Shown here: positions 37,501 to 50,183 of the stretch, piece after piece
Numbering within the stretch: the first letter of the stretch is position 1
Layout of the letters: each line of letters begins with the position of its first letter
Source: Oscarella lobularis
Taxonomy: Eukaryota > Porifera > Homoscleromorpha > Homosclerophorida > Oscarellidae
DNA: 64,000 nt
Assembly: GCF_947507565.1 (NCBI RefSeq)
Contig: NC_089185.1
Coordinates: 1,054,001-1,118,000, forward strand
Direction of reading: 5' to 3'
Program-made: the position numbers and the translations under genes
Notes under the pieces: model-generated
Databases searched by the model: none
What the model saw: the letters and a program-made list of their open reading frames with translations, nothing else
What the model was told of the DNA's origin: nothing

Positions 37501-38043
37501 TTAGTGAAGGTCACTGCCAAAGCACCGAATATCGGTGTTGGCGGGAAGTGACGAGGCGCGGGTCGCCGAGCATGGAAAGATGGCCTTGATTTTGTTGAGA
37601 ATGATGGTAGCATTGCCACGCTGGAGACCCACCGATAGACGTTTGCGCCAGTAATTGACGAATGCGGCGCGATCGTTGACAAAGTCGATGGAAGGACGAA
37701 CGGCGGCCTTGCGGAAGAAGTCCCGAGCAATGGGGCTCCAACGGCCGTACACCTCCATGACGAGAGGGTCAAAGAGGTAGCCGAGGGAACCAGCCACTGC
37801 CCGGTACTTGTCGACCTTCTTTTGATCTTTTTGGGTCGCCGCAAAGCCGGAGACATTCGCCGCTTGAGATTGAACGTTCACCCCTAGGGGGTGCGTGATG
37901 CTGACGTCCAGAAGAATCTTTTTTCCTTGATCGAAGTTATAAACGCCAATGTCCGGTCTTTTCTTGTCGGAAAATTCGTTGGACTTCTCTAGCTCGCAGC
38001 GGAAGTTGACTGATCGCAGCAAGTGAGGAAATTGACCAGCCAC
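37501..38043 (-). pseudogene. Nuclease-like C-terminal domain of a retroelement, decayed start
   Basis: About 180 codons without a recognisable ATG. The pattern RPDIGVYNF ... LLDVSITHPLG ... KKVDKYRAVAGSLGYLFDP ... GRWSPIARDFFRK is the PD-(D/E)XK-like C-terminal region found after reverse transcriptase in many animal non-LTR elements. No reverse transcriptase is present upstream. Compared with copy 2, the likely ATG is ATA here (near 38,050) and one base is missing just downstream, so the ORF is probably not translated as it stands. Confidence 0.65.
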
Positions 38044-38131
38044 CGGGCTATAATGGTCACACCTTGGGGAGAGTTACCTGCTCCCTTCTATCCTAGCTCT
38101 GAGAACTCTGATTGTTGATGTACGAGCTGGG

Positions 38132-38139
38132 TATTTATA
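38132..38139 (-). promoter_or_regulatory. TATA box of repeat copy 1
   Basis: Reads TATAAATA on the minus strand, followed by CCCAGC. The same position in copy 2 (44,421-44,428) reads TATATATA followed by CCCAGC, so the box and its flank are conserved between copies. This points to an internal promoter reading towards the ORF. Confidence 0.55.
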
Positions 38140-38765
38140 CTCGGAGAGGCGGGGCCTGATTTGGGCCGCAGCTTTACAGCACGAAAATGCGCGTCGTTTC
38201 GAATTGGAAACTAACGCGAATCGACTGACAATTCGATTCTGCTATCGTTTCGAGCAAAATTTCGTTGCAATTCGGCTTCTATACGCGAAAAAACGGTGAA
38301 CGAAGGAGGAGCTAACAGAAAATGACATCATTGTATGACATCATTGTCTGATGCAAGATGATGCACAAAACGCTACAAAACGCGTCCTACGACAAGAAAA
38401 AGCACGAAATAGGTCACGCAGTGAACTCTATATGCCATTCTAGAAGCCATTCGACGCAAAAAAAACGAACGCGTACGCGTTCCCAGCAGAGCCGGTTCCC
38501 AGCTTATAGTGACGTCAGCAAATTTCAAGCAAGATGGCTGCCGTCTCTCGAATGGATTGTTAGCGAAGCCCTTGACTATACTGCGCATTCGCGAACTGAA
38601 CGACGAGCGAGAATCGCTCATAATTGACTCAAACGCACGACAATGCATCCGCCGTTGTAAGAAAGGACAGTCAGTAATGAAAAGGGCCCCTCGGTCAGCA
38701 CATCAAAAATATCAACTGAGAATACTAATGCAAACGAAAAAAAGTCGCAGCATTCGGTGCTGGAG

Positions 38766-41700
38766 TTATTTCTTTCTGTTCGCTGGTCTGCTGTACTGTG
38801 GTCCACCAAGCCTCGACCACTGTTCCTCAAATTGTTGAGGAAGAATCTCGGCGCCCTTCTTCCTTGTCAGACCCGTTTCTGTCAAGCTCAATTCACACAT
38901 GTCAATATCGTTTTTTCCTAGAAGGATCCTTGAGTTTTTACGTTTAAAAAGCGATCGATTTTTAATTGATTACCTGCCACGAGCAAGACAGGCTTCTTTC
39001 CTGGATACATGTCTATTTGCCGAGCAATCCAATTGCCGTCAAAGTGAGCGTACCACCAGCCCTTCGACTGGCCGGGTTGTCCCTTCTGCGACGGTCGGAC
39101 AAATGGCACTCTAAAGTACCTCTGAGGAACTTCAGCCGGCTGAACTTCCTGAGGCTTTTTCGGTGCGGCTTCGGGTGGTGAACTCAATTTCGCTGTTTCT
39201 ATAATTGCATCCGGAGCTCGTTTGTGGTCTTCTTCGCCTTTGGAAGTGGCGGCGTCGACGTTCTTCTTGTTCTTCAATTTCCACGCGTGGTAGACTTTCA
39301 GTCGACGATGAAACTCCGCGCGACACGCTTCCAGCAACTCAATGTCTGAAGCATAAATGGTCAATTGCACCAAAACGACGACGAAGAGAGCAGGAGATTT
39401 ACCACACGACGTGTTGATGACGTCGCGAAGTTCGGCGTATTTCCACTGGCTCAAGTCGTGCTTTTGCTGGGCTCTCGCTTCTTGCTTTTCGGTCACCAAT
39501 ACAGATCTGCGTTGTCGGAATAGAGTAGACGATTTTTAGACAACGGATAAATGAAAATAACCTTCTCAGTGATTGACGCGTTGATTTTGCTGCTACGCTT
39601 TGATCGCCAGATTCCTAAAATACAAGTTTGTCCTATACAGGCCGTCTTCTAAATCAAGTATAGTAGTATACTTGAGCCAAGCGTAGAGCCAGTTCATGAT
39701 CGCGACGTTCTTGCTCAGTAATTTTCATCCTATAGTAGAAGGAAGGATCGTTCTGCATGGTGGACAATAAAGCGAGTAAAAAGATACTTACTTCTTAGCC
39801 TCCTCTTCAGCGATGAGTTTCTCCTGTGAGTTTGTTACTCAATAGACTTCATGCACAAATATAATGTGAAAACCTGTAAAGCTTTTGCAGCCTTTTCTTG
39901 TTCTAGCAGCGCTTGTTGCTTTCTTGCCTCCTCTTCTTCTTTCTTCCTCCTGGCTTCCATTTCCGCTTTTCTAAATTTCGGAATAACTAGGTCTCTATAA
40001 ACCGACTTCGGTTGGATGACTGACTCCTTTCTTGCTTCGTCTTCTTGGCGTTCGCGCAACTCCATCTCTTCTCTGGACTGCTTTTCAGCTTCGAAAGCGA
40101 CACGCATTGCGGTAGCATTGCTCGCTTCCACTTTCTGCTGTTTCTGGGCCGTCTCGAGAGTTTCCAATAAGCTGTGAACTTTCGCGAGCAACTCTTTGTA
40201 CTTGGCTTGAAGAACAATTCGATTCATCTCAGTCGACTACAAAAAAACCTTTTTTTCTAAAGCAATCACACATAGACCGACAGAAAAATTACTTTGACTT
40301 TTGTTAACATGGAGTTTACTCCATTCTCATAGGTTTCAATGGTGGCTAGCAAGCGTTCTTGACTACTCTTGTTCAAACTTTGGACTAAAGCATGCGGCTC
40401 GCGTTACATTCACCGTAGTTATCTCTCTAAATCGCTCACCCAATGTCCTCATAAACGTCAATCGTTCCAAAAGCATCTTCAGTTTGGAGGCAATTTTAAA
40501 CCTTTTGCATTAGAACGTGAGTCGTGCAAACCGCTTGACTTCTAGACAAACCTTTGCTGATGTTTTTTTTTGGCAAGATACATTTTCGCAGTCTTTTGAA
40601 TCACGATGCGGCTGTTCGCTCGATATTGAATTTTCTTCATCACTGAACCAGGAATTAAAGAAAAAATCGAGCACGTTTGGAATGGGGTACGTTTGATAAT
40701 GGAAAGAACGGCGTACTGAGCTTTCCTCCACCTGGCCTTCACAAACCACAGAACCGTCTTTGATACTAGAGCAGTACGACGTCCGCTGTCTGGTTCAACG
40801 ATCTGATCAAATTCGGCAAACTGAGAGAGATACAAGTGTTGGATTTGTCACAGCATGATATAGTACGTTTACCTTTCCAGGACGAAAGAAAACACTTGTT
40901 TCGCCAAACTTATAGTCACTTTCGTGCATGCCTACTGTTTTGAACAGAGCCTTGAAGAACGTTAGCGTTTTAGACCAATCGTCAATGCAAGAGAAATAGA
41001 ATGATACCTCACAAAATGATTTGGCATCAAGGGAAGTCAACGTTGACGGAACGCGATTTTTGTATCTGGATCAAACAAAGCGGTTTCATTCCCAAAGAGA
41101 TGATGTACTAAAACGCACGTACAGTTCGTGAAGCCCGTGAAAAGGAGTTCTAGTAGGGTAGCCATCATCCATCAAATCCAAAACGGACATCATACCTAAA
41201 TGCATACAAAGCTTTGTCTAACGGATTGCAGCCTAAGAGGTGAACAGACCCGCCGAATGAAGTTGACTGAGCACTTCTCCTCCCATGAAAGTGGAAGGCG
41301 CATTTTTCAAATTTGGCTTGATGCAGCGAACAAACGATGCTCCCTAAGACAAGTCTTATGGTAACGGTGCGCCTATTTCAATGATCATACATACGGTCGA
41401 TTTCAATTTTCCCATGAGATCTGCCAATTGAGACTACAAAAAAGCGACATCACAAATCATAGAGGCACCGGAAAACTATTCTACCTTGAATTTACTGCCA
41501 ATGCTGACTAAAGCCAGTTTTCGTCCTCCAGATTTTCTCTTAGACTGAGGACTTGTTGCTTCCTGTTTCTTTAGGTAGCTCTCGAATATGCTCTTGACAA
41601 ACGCCTCTTTGCTGTCTATCATGAGAATTTCCAAGTTTTCGTGAAGAGCGTCGTTGTTTTTGTCGATGAAACCAGCCTTAGAAAGAAGGGATAGTACAAA

Positions 41701-44700
41701 AGTAAGTACGTACTACTAATTTGCCTCCCACGGACCGCTTTGTAGCAGACAGCTCCAGCAAAATGTCGAACGACGAATCCTTCATCGTCGCGCATAGATT
41801 TGGTCACGGCAAATTTTGTATCTCTGGGAAACTGTACAACACCTCAATGACGTCGAGTGAGATAGATATCGCAGTGACGTACGGCCAATCGAAAGTGCTT
41901 TTTGTGCTTATCGTGAAGGACTTGGCAAAAGTGCATATCACTGGATTGAGGAAGACGGCTCTCTTCGTCCAGCAAGTCGATGATTCCCACAGACTTGGCC
42001 TCTATCAAATCTATTTCCGAGGAAACACAGTGTACAGAATCAATATAAAAATAAAAATTAGCTTTGTCTAACCGATGCAATCCTGATTGTCAGCAAACGT
42101 GACAACTTCCACGTCCAAGCCCTCTTTCACGTAAAGCTCTTGCTCCTAAAAAATCATTCAAGCTAACAAAACCACGCAAAAAAGCACCATACTTCTTTGA
42201 GAACTCGATTGTTGAAAAACTGTTGAAGTTTTTCGTTGCAATAGTTGATGCAGAACTGCTCGTACCCGTTCGTCTGGTAAAATTCTTAAGACGTAATTAC
42301 ACTAAGACCAATTTTCGTCCATTCGCATAAGGTAATAATACCAAATCCAGCTATGTCCAATATGCCAATGTACGTGCTCGATTCTTTGAAGGAGAATCCT
42401 TGATTGACCTTTTCGACTACGTGATCGAACAAACTGACGTAGAGCGCCTTTGCAAAGGCGTCGCAAGCAGCGACAGCCTCGTGAAGTTTCAGCGAAATTC
42501 TTGATTATCGTGCGTCATAAATTTCCTGTGAAAGGAGACAATTCATCTAACCTGTACACCGTTCCTTTTCCTCCGGCCTTTCCCGGCGTCATGATTCTGC
42601 CGGTCAACGCCGCCTCCAAATCGGAAGACTCGAGTCCAAGCAGTTCGGCTATTACGTCCACGGAATCCTTTGACTGAGGCTGAACAAAGCTTCCACCTAG
42701 ACGATACAACGAGAATACACACGCTCTCTAAAATAACATTCAATGTATCGAAGAGTGCCTTTAGGATTGCTCGTATCTGCGGCAAATTGCACGTTGCCAA
42801 GATGAAGTACAGCTGCAACGACGCGAAACATCTTCATTTTATCGGATTCCGACACGCCAATCTTCTCCAAGGCGCCCTGCACAATCTGAAAGGCTTTGAC
42901 GTCGTTCGTTAGAGGATCGGCAATCACACCTTCTTTGTTGAGGTACTATTAGGATCGTTGCACAACAGAGAAAGAGACTAAAAACGACGCAATTTTACTT
43001 TAGAACCCTCTGCCGCCGCCAAGTGCAATTTCTTCCGAGTCTCCGCAGACGCTCCGGCACAGAGCTGATAGAAGATGTGATAGTTTCGCTCGCCGCGCAG
43101 CTGCGCGCACACTCGCGATTTTTCGAGGAGATAGTGAGAAACGAAACCTCCGACGACTTTGTCCTGTGGGGAGAAGGAAGAAAGTCAGAGAGACAAAGGG
43201 AGGGAGTCGCGAGAATGAGCGCACCTCTGCGTCGAAATGAATTTCGACGAATTTTCCAAATCGACTGCTGTTGTGATTGCGAATTGTTCGAGCGTTTCCA
43301 AACGCTTCGAGCACCGGATTAGCTAAAACGGGGGAGGGAGACGCGTGACAGGTCGTGCGTGCACGTCGACGAAAAGGAAACCTTCGTTGAGTCTCTGCTC
43401 GATAGCGCCGGCTCCCGTTCCCCAAGCTTCTGTCAGGTATCTAAGAATTGTGGCGTTTACCGTAAGGGACTTGGTACATGAAATTGCAACGTTTTTCACC
43501 TGATGATGTATTTTGTCGATTCCGTTTTTCCGGCACCACTTTCACCACTAACCACGATGGACTGACTCTGTCGCAAATTCCTGATGTCCCTGTAAGCTTT
43601 ATCGGCTAAAAGAAAAACAACCGTTCACAGCGAGGCGAAGCGAGCCTTCTTCGGATTACCAATAGCAAAGACGTGGGGAGGCAGAGTTCCAAGAGATTGG
43701 CCTTTGTACTTAGCTACTTGACTTGACGAATACAGCGTGCCCATGTCGTGGTAAGGATTGACAGCAATCAATATGTTTGCTGTGTAAGTCTATGAAACGT
43801 AAAGGTCTGAGCGAGTGCAGGCCAGGGATGACGAGAATAGAAAGTTACATAAATCTTATCCTTGCTGTAGCGGACCCTGACATTTTCCAGTAGCGTCGCC
43901 TCATTTAGGTACATGAGCTTGCCTATAGCAAAGATTCCTATCAGTGATAGCACCAGAAGGTCTTCAGATAGAGGGTCCCCATGTAAGAGACAACACTAAA
44001 ACAAGTCTGTGACCCACTGGGATTTCGAATCTAACTACTGGAGATCTCAGCAGGTCATGTAGATCTCAGTAAGTCAGTAGCAGGCAAAATTTTGAAGTGA
44101 GGCCCCCTTTGAGCTCAGAGACACGTTGTTTGACCGTTAAATGTTCAAAAAATGCGTCTCCCGTTACGTAGAAAACTTTAAAAATAAATAAAAGATAGCG
44201 ACACCTGACACAAACCCCACGGAAGACGGTGCTATGGAGGTTTATCCGGTATCAGAGTGCCTCACAGGAGTAGGGGACTTGAGACTAGGAAGTCAAGTGA
44301 GGAAATTTGACCAGCCACCGGGCCATGATGGTCAACACCTTGGGGAGAGTTTCCAACTCCCTTCTATCCTAGCCAACAAGCTCTTTCTCCTGCTTCTGAT
44401 AAGTATATGGAAATGCTGGGTATATATACAGCCACGCGACTGGGATCACACGACTGCAGCTATTCACCAAAAAAAGTGCATCGTTTGACTCGAGGACTCG
44501 GCCATCGGCCGCAAATGCATTTCTGACTCTGAAACCGAACACGATTTTGTTCCAAATCGATTAGGGAACGCGAAAGAACGACAAAAACGCTTGCTACGAA
44601 CGAAAGGCACGCCCTGTCACACTACATTGATGTCATCGTGACGCGTTACGCGCTTCGTTGCAAAAACGCTTCAAAACGAGCAGTAAACTCGCGGAATTCA

Positions 44701-45690
44701 ACGCGAAATGCTTTCTGTGTCCTTCTAGACACGTTTCGATCGCTTTTTGAACACGAAAAGCGGCCGTTTACGAAGTTACGACAGCATGTTTAGTCAGCAA
44801 AACTGGCGCGCTTTATAACGTGCGCTACACATAGATAGCTTGGTCGGATTCTCGTCGATTCACGGGTCGATTCACGAACAAACGCCACCCACAGTCACTG
44901 TAGATTAATTGAACGAGTCACTGACTGAGTATTGGCGGCTTCTGGTGCGTCAAATAACCGCAGTGAGGGCGGGAGAGGTTGTCCAAGGGTGAACGTTACA
45001 GCAGCCTAACGCTCGTACGAAAAAAACATTTACTGTGAGTAGCTCACTACTGTTGCAGCCTCTCACGTCTTCTACTAAGTGTTCCTGCGTGCCTTTTAAC
45101 GCAAAGGATGCATTTGCAACTTCAGAAGCCAGGTGAATTTTTTGTAAAGAAATGACTCATTACAGTATGTGCCACACCTCGCCTGCTGGCAAGGTCGTTG
45201 ATCCATATTTGTATGTACATACAAGGGGTGCAACTTAACTATGTCGTGAAATAAGTTCGTTGCCTAGACTACTGCTGTATAATGTGGAGGCATTCTCATT
45301 GTTGGTTCTGGGGAGACGGCCTGTCTACTCGCGTAGGCAATAGAACGCGCAAAGCAGTCGCTCTCAGCCTACTTGGATAACGCCTGCACCTGGGCCCATA
45401 AAGTGCCTAGGCGCCTCCACTTCTCAACGGTACCGTCTCTACGTACAGTTGTCGTCGACGTCTCCGAGACTGTCGTCGGCTGCGGGAAAGACGCTGTCGT
45501 ACGGAGCTGCGATCGCCTAGAGAGACAAAAGGACGTCACCAGCACTTCGCTTTCCGCTTCACGCTCGAGCGCTCACGTCCTGGCCGTTCAGCGGCTGAAT
45601 CGTTATCGTATCGACTCCCAGATCGGAAATCGTTCCAAGAACGAACCCGTGCACGTTGTCCGGCGCCCAAATTTTTCGGCCTTCGTCCAT
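38766..45690 (-). CDS. MYO6: Myosin VI (minus-end-directed actin motor)
   Basis: Multi-exon gene with mostly 45-100 bp introns. It starts at [12 protein letters not shown] (45690), continues through [34 protein letters not shown]-loop GESGAGKT (about 43,540) and switch [10 protein letters not shown]. The converter is followed by [13 protein letters not shown] and [13 protein letters not shown], the insert-2 type neck that reverses direction in class VI. One IQ motif ([19 protein letters not shown]) and a Glu/Lys-rich helix (40,227-39,880) follow. The cargo-binding domain keeps both adaptor motifs, RRL in [12 protein letters not shown] and WWY in [16 protein letters not shown]. The last exon gives [21 protein letters not shown] and stops soon after at ANRKK, so the final 25-30 residues of the vertebrate protein are missing. 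It probably acts in endocytosis and actin anchoring. A large second intron (about 45,450-43,923) holds repeat copy 2. Not every motor exon border was fixed. Confidence 0.95.
44095..44740 (-). mobile_element. Dispersed repeat, copy 2 (internally deleted), in MYO6 intron
   Basis: Matches both flanks of copy 1 but joins them almost directly: after GGTATCAGAGTGCCTCA (about 44,270) only about 20 bp separate it from the CAAGTGAGGAAATTTGACCA block. On the minus strand it keeps TATATATA and an ATG (near 44,320) opening a 13-codon ORF that ends in a stop, where copy 1 has the nuclease-like ORF. It is a non-autonomous deletion derivative inside the first large intron of myosin VI, in the same orientation as the host gene. 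Confidence 0.7.
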
Positions 45691-45927
45691 TTTTGGCCGT
45701 GCGAGGTTGGGGAGGCGTTGCAGTGCAGTGGGGCGGGTCTTGCGGCGAATCTCTCTGTTAGCGCACGTCGACGCTAACGCCACGTGTGGTTTCCACGGTT
45801 TCTACGTGCACAGAACTGTAGATACCGTAGTATATAGATACACTCGCCTAAATATGACTATCAATAGAAAATAGTGCCCTAAGACTCACTTGACTAAGCA
45901 CATGCACTTGAAGTTGATTACTACCTA

Positions 45928-48900
45928 CTATGAAACTCTAGCCCCCTCGAGCTTGTGAAGTGCTAGTAAGATGTCTGCAGGAGCGTTGGTAGCAGTAGGC
46001 GACTTCGTTTTCTTCATGGACCGCCTTTCTATCATCCTCTGCTTCCAACGTCTAAAAGCATCTAGCGGACTATATTTTGTCGTCGAATTTTCGGAGGGCA
46101 TGAACGACTGCAAAGAGCTTGCGCTGTTTTTGCTCGGCGATCTTTTCATTGGCACTTGAGTGGTCGCGTTCGACGATCTGCGTGCCTGTTCGAGAGAAAA
46201 CTGCCTCATTGTACTTGCTCGTTCAGAGCTGTGTCTCCCTTTGCATCGTACGAGTAGTATCCATTGAGAGCGCACGTCCTTTTGCAGCACGCAGTGAAAT
46301 AGAAAGATCAAAAAGCCTTGAAGACCGTTGAAAATGGCAAAGAGATAGTTGAAAACGAGATGTCCTTCCAGTTCTCGAATTGAGAAAAATCCGAATACCC
46401 ACGTAAGGCCTGTTAGTGTGAGAATAACAAAGGCAGCTCGAGCTCGAGCGACGTTCTCCTTCATCTGGTGTTTGACAGAGTGACGACGAGACGTCCAAAC
46501 GGCTCTGACAATGAGAATGTAGAGAACGATGTTAGTGGCTAGAATGAGGGCGGCAGGACCAAAGAAGGAGTAGTACAAAGCAGGCGTTCTAATGTAGCAG
46601 CTAAAAAGAGAACATGTTAATTCATTTACTACTTGCTTGCGAGGTCATACTATTGTGAACCGCCGTAGTTATCAGTCGAAACGCCGAGTGTGATGGCAAC
46701 GATCACGGCTGGTACTCCTGCGCACAACAAAAAAATCGTTTTCGAAGCATATAATTTTCACGCACATACCCCAGCCGACGAGACACAGCTTTAATGTCAG
46801 CAGTTTTATTGTTCTGCTAAAGACAATGACGAGTAGAATATAAAGAAGAAACGCTTCGATTCCCATCCAGCTGAGTCCGGCTAGAAGGAAGTAGTGCAGG
46901 AGTACACCGGTCGCCTTGCACGCAGCGTCGTTATTCACTCGATCGATTCCGGCGAGAAAAACGACGAGGAGTCCAATCAATGCGAGGGATAAATTAAAGA
47001 GAACCCTTTGCGGACGTTTACGAAGTTGCTTTCTGCAGAAATATCATAAGACATTGCAGAGGGGGAGAACGTTGATTGAGAACTAACGGAAATATAATGC
47101 ACGTCAAAATGAGGAGGAGAAGACCCAGCAGAGAGAGTCCACAGCCAATGTAGCTGACGAGCGATAAGGCGATCTGGTGAGGTTTTGATAGACAAGTTTC
47201 TCTATTCGGTCCGTTCAAGTTCTGGCAATACAGAGAGGTCTTCAGAAATTCAACAGAACGGGGGACTAGCATTACCATGAGCAGAGCGAAATTGGTCAGA
47301 TGATCACAAGCACACTGCGTTTGACCATTCTCAGTCCACAATGTTTTGCAACCGTCTGTCGACCATTTCCCACCGTCAACTTCATAAAACAAAAAATTAC
47401 TTAGCATGCCTACTACTATGTGACGAGTTGGGTTTACGGCTCGTTTCGTCTTTCTTCCAATAGACACACTGCGGCTCTTCAGCGCACTAGCGACACGCTG
47501 TATTTATAAATACGCTACGCCAAAAGGCGACTTTTACCTCATCCCTGTGTTCGAACGTGATTCTGACGGGATTAGACAAGTTTTGCACCGTCACCCCGGG
47601 AAAAGAGGCAGATATGACTCGGCTATTGATTTGATATGCCGAACTGGTCTGTCCACGAGGAAACAGTTTGTCGTCTTGATAGATGGCAATGCCAAGCGTT
47701 AGTCCCGATCGATTCTTGGTAGAAAGGACTTCGTTTAGAGCAAACTTCGAAAATTGAATGGCGACGACTTGATCGTTTAGTCGCGTGTAGCTCGAATTGA
47801 CGAGGACGACGTCCGTGTTGTTTATCATACTATCATTCCATGTTGATTTGGATACGTGTGAATAGGTGATTCCTTTGCCGGTCGTCGTCGTCGTCTTGTC
47901 TATGAACAATACTTCCGTAGCTACGCGATCGAAAACGGAGCGGAAAGAAGTCGCCGAAACCAATGCAAGGCTTTGTTCCATCGAATTGATGATACTAAGA
48001 CAAAGATTTTAAAGATAAGTGAACTCAGGGTACGAGTTAAAATCAGACTGTACCTTGTGCTGGCTTTTGCGTTCTTTTGGGCTCTGTCGAGAACGTCGAT
48101 CGGTGCAGTCATCAAATCATTCGCTACGCTGGTTACGTCAACAGCGGCAGCAGAGGCGATCTTTGTGAAGAAAAGAACACTATAGGGCCCCTTGTTCTGC
48201 TCTGATGTATTTTACCCTTTTGTTGCGGGGGAGGTCGTGAACACATTCGCGGAGTGTCTGGGCTACGTTTGCTATGTCCAATGAAATCCAGTCTTTCTTA
48301 CGGTAGCAAATTTTCGCTGCTTTCGAAAGGATTCCCGGAGCGCTTTTCCCCACGACTGGCACCTACGATACATGTGACGTATTTTCTCAGAATTAATTTA
48401 AGCACAGATCGATCTAATACCCTCGTCAAAGCGTAAAGTTGTAAAGAAGAGCGCGATTGGTTTGCAGCTAAAGTATATCAGATTACAATTCGCTAACACA
48501 TTTTTTTGGCATACTGTACTTGGTCTAAGCTTGGCCATTTCTTTTGCAATTACAGCATCAATCATACTTTCTACATCCGGAGTAATCAATGACTCTGTCG
48601 TAGGCGGCCTAGTGCTTGAAATTGGCGAGGTGGTCGAAGGAGAGCCCGCGGTTGTAGACGGGTTTGTCGTCGTAGGCACGCTCCTTGCTGTCGATATCGG
48701 AGATTCAGTCGTAGCTGCCACCGTTGCTCGTCTCGACGGAGTTAACGTGGAGAACGAAGCCGATGCGGTCGTCGAGCGGCTTTGCGTGGTCGCCGGCAGC
48801 GTCTGTATAGTCGACGGCAAAACCGGTTGAGTCGATGGCGTCGGCGAATCCGAGGACGGCTGCACAGTAGTTGGCACGCTAGTTGTCAACAAGAGCGTCG

Positions 48901-49967
48901 GTGACGAAGTCGTCGGCGACGATTGAGCTGTACTAGGACTTTCCGTAGTGATCGCATCTGTGGTCGCTAGCGGCGTTCTCGTGGTGGCCGGGGCGCGTGT
49001 TGTAGGTCCAGCTGTGGTTACGATCGCATGAGTCGTTGATGCCATCGTCGTCGTAGCGCCGACTGTCGGAGTCGTAGGAGCGACTGTAGCACGAACGACT
49101 GCTACGCATAAGGAAGGGATGGAGTATTAGTCAGAGAGCGACCGATTATTTACCTGGCTCTTGAACGTAGACGTAGTAATAGCTTCCCTTCCAAGTCACT
49201 TCGTTGAACATTGTTAGTCCGACAGCATCTTTTCCTTTCGGATCGATATTGACTTCCCGAACAAAAAGCGGACCGACGGGCGATCCCGCTTTAGGAAGAT
49301 TCCCCGTTCCGCAATTCGAATTCAGATTACTCTGGCTGCAGGAAATCTTCGATCCGTCGTATCCGCCGCCGGACAGCGACGGAAATTGAATGGAGCACTG
49401 TCCGAGAAGAAGATTTGATTTCGGTATTCGTATCACTTTCGCGCTCAACGACGGCGTCAAGACGACCGTCACAGACGACGGATTGACGCTTCGATCGGTT
49501 TTTATTTCAAACCGAACGTCCGTGCTGACCCTGACGGTGCTAACGTTGAGCCGATTCATCACCGTCGTCTCGGCTCCGCTGACGACAGTGAGAGTCGACT
49601 TGCTCGTCGAGTCTTTATCGTAGTTCCAATCGCTTCGCTTACTGTCCTGACCGAATCGATACCACCAACCCGACTGGGAAGCCAATTTCGAACAGTAGAC
49701 GCACGATTTCGTGCCGTCGGCGTGACGGATTGTGTAGAGGCCTTCGACGTCATTCGAAAGCAAATTGCTGCACGATGGCAAGCATCTTGAGACGCCGCAG
49801 TCGATAGCAGGACATTGAGCTTAGCGAAAGAAAACTCCCAATGAAAAACAAAAAGCGTAAACATCCTCGGGACAGAACGCACCTTCGATGCCGTAGAAAA
49901 GACTCGAGGCGACGAGAGCGACGGCAAGCGACCACAGGATTGACCTCGTCCGATACAACTTGATCAT
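45928..49967 (-). CDS. Adhesion G-protein-coupled receptor with mucin-like stalk
   Basis: The ATG at 49967 opens a signal peptide (SILWSLAVALVASSLFYG). A Cys-rich domain of about 230 residues follows (49,830-49,150), starting CSNLLSNDVEGLYTIRHADG, which weakly recalls the start of a fibrinogen-like domain but continues differently. Next is a Ser/Thr/Pro-rich mucin-like stretch of about 190 residues (49,045-48,520). A GAIN domain spans exons between 48,362 and 47,330 and ends in the GPS motif CACDHLTNFALLM, with the usual cleavage point between Leu and Thr. Seven membrane helices are spread over exons 47,2xx-46,1xx (SYIGCGLSLLGLLLL; GLSWMGIEAFLLYILL; TGLTWVFGFFSI; FNGLQGFLIFLFHC). The tail is basic and Ser-rich. 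The extracellular domain set matches no named vertebrate subfamily I know, so no symbol is given. Confidence 0.88.
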
Positions 49968-50183
49968 AACGATTGACGCCGTTCACGATTACGACCCCAA
50001 GTACGCCTTGCTCACTCCCATACAAAGGGATCTGACGTCTCTCCCACCGAGAGAAAGAATGGAGGAGGTGCCGGTTGGCGCCCACTCATTTCGTCGAAGT
50101 CACGTGACGTCCGCCGCCGGCGACGACGACGAACGCAAAACAAATATTAATCTTATATATATTTTTTTGATCTCGTAAAATGT

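Larger units (their letters stand above)
37146..38470 (-). mobile_element. Dispersed repeat, copy 1 (retroelement-related)
   Basis: The two ends of this segment recur at 44,095-44,740. Shared blocks include 37,150-37,340 (with GACGGTGCTATGGAGGTTTA) and 38,020-38,100 (with GACCAGCCACCGGGC and CTTGGGGAGAGTT), then looser similarity onwards. Copy 1 carries about 680 bp in the middle, including an ORF, that copy 2 lacks. On the minus strand a TATAAATA box stands about 90 bp before the ORF. The outer limits are approximate and I could not find target-site duplications. Confidence 0.7.
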
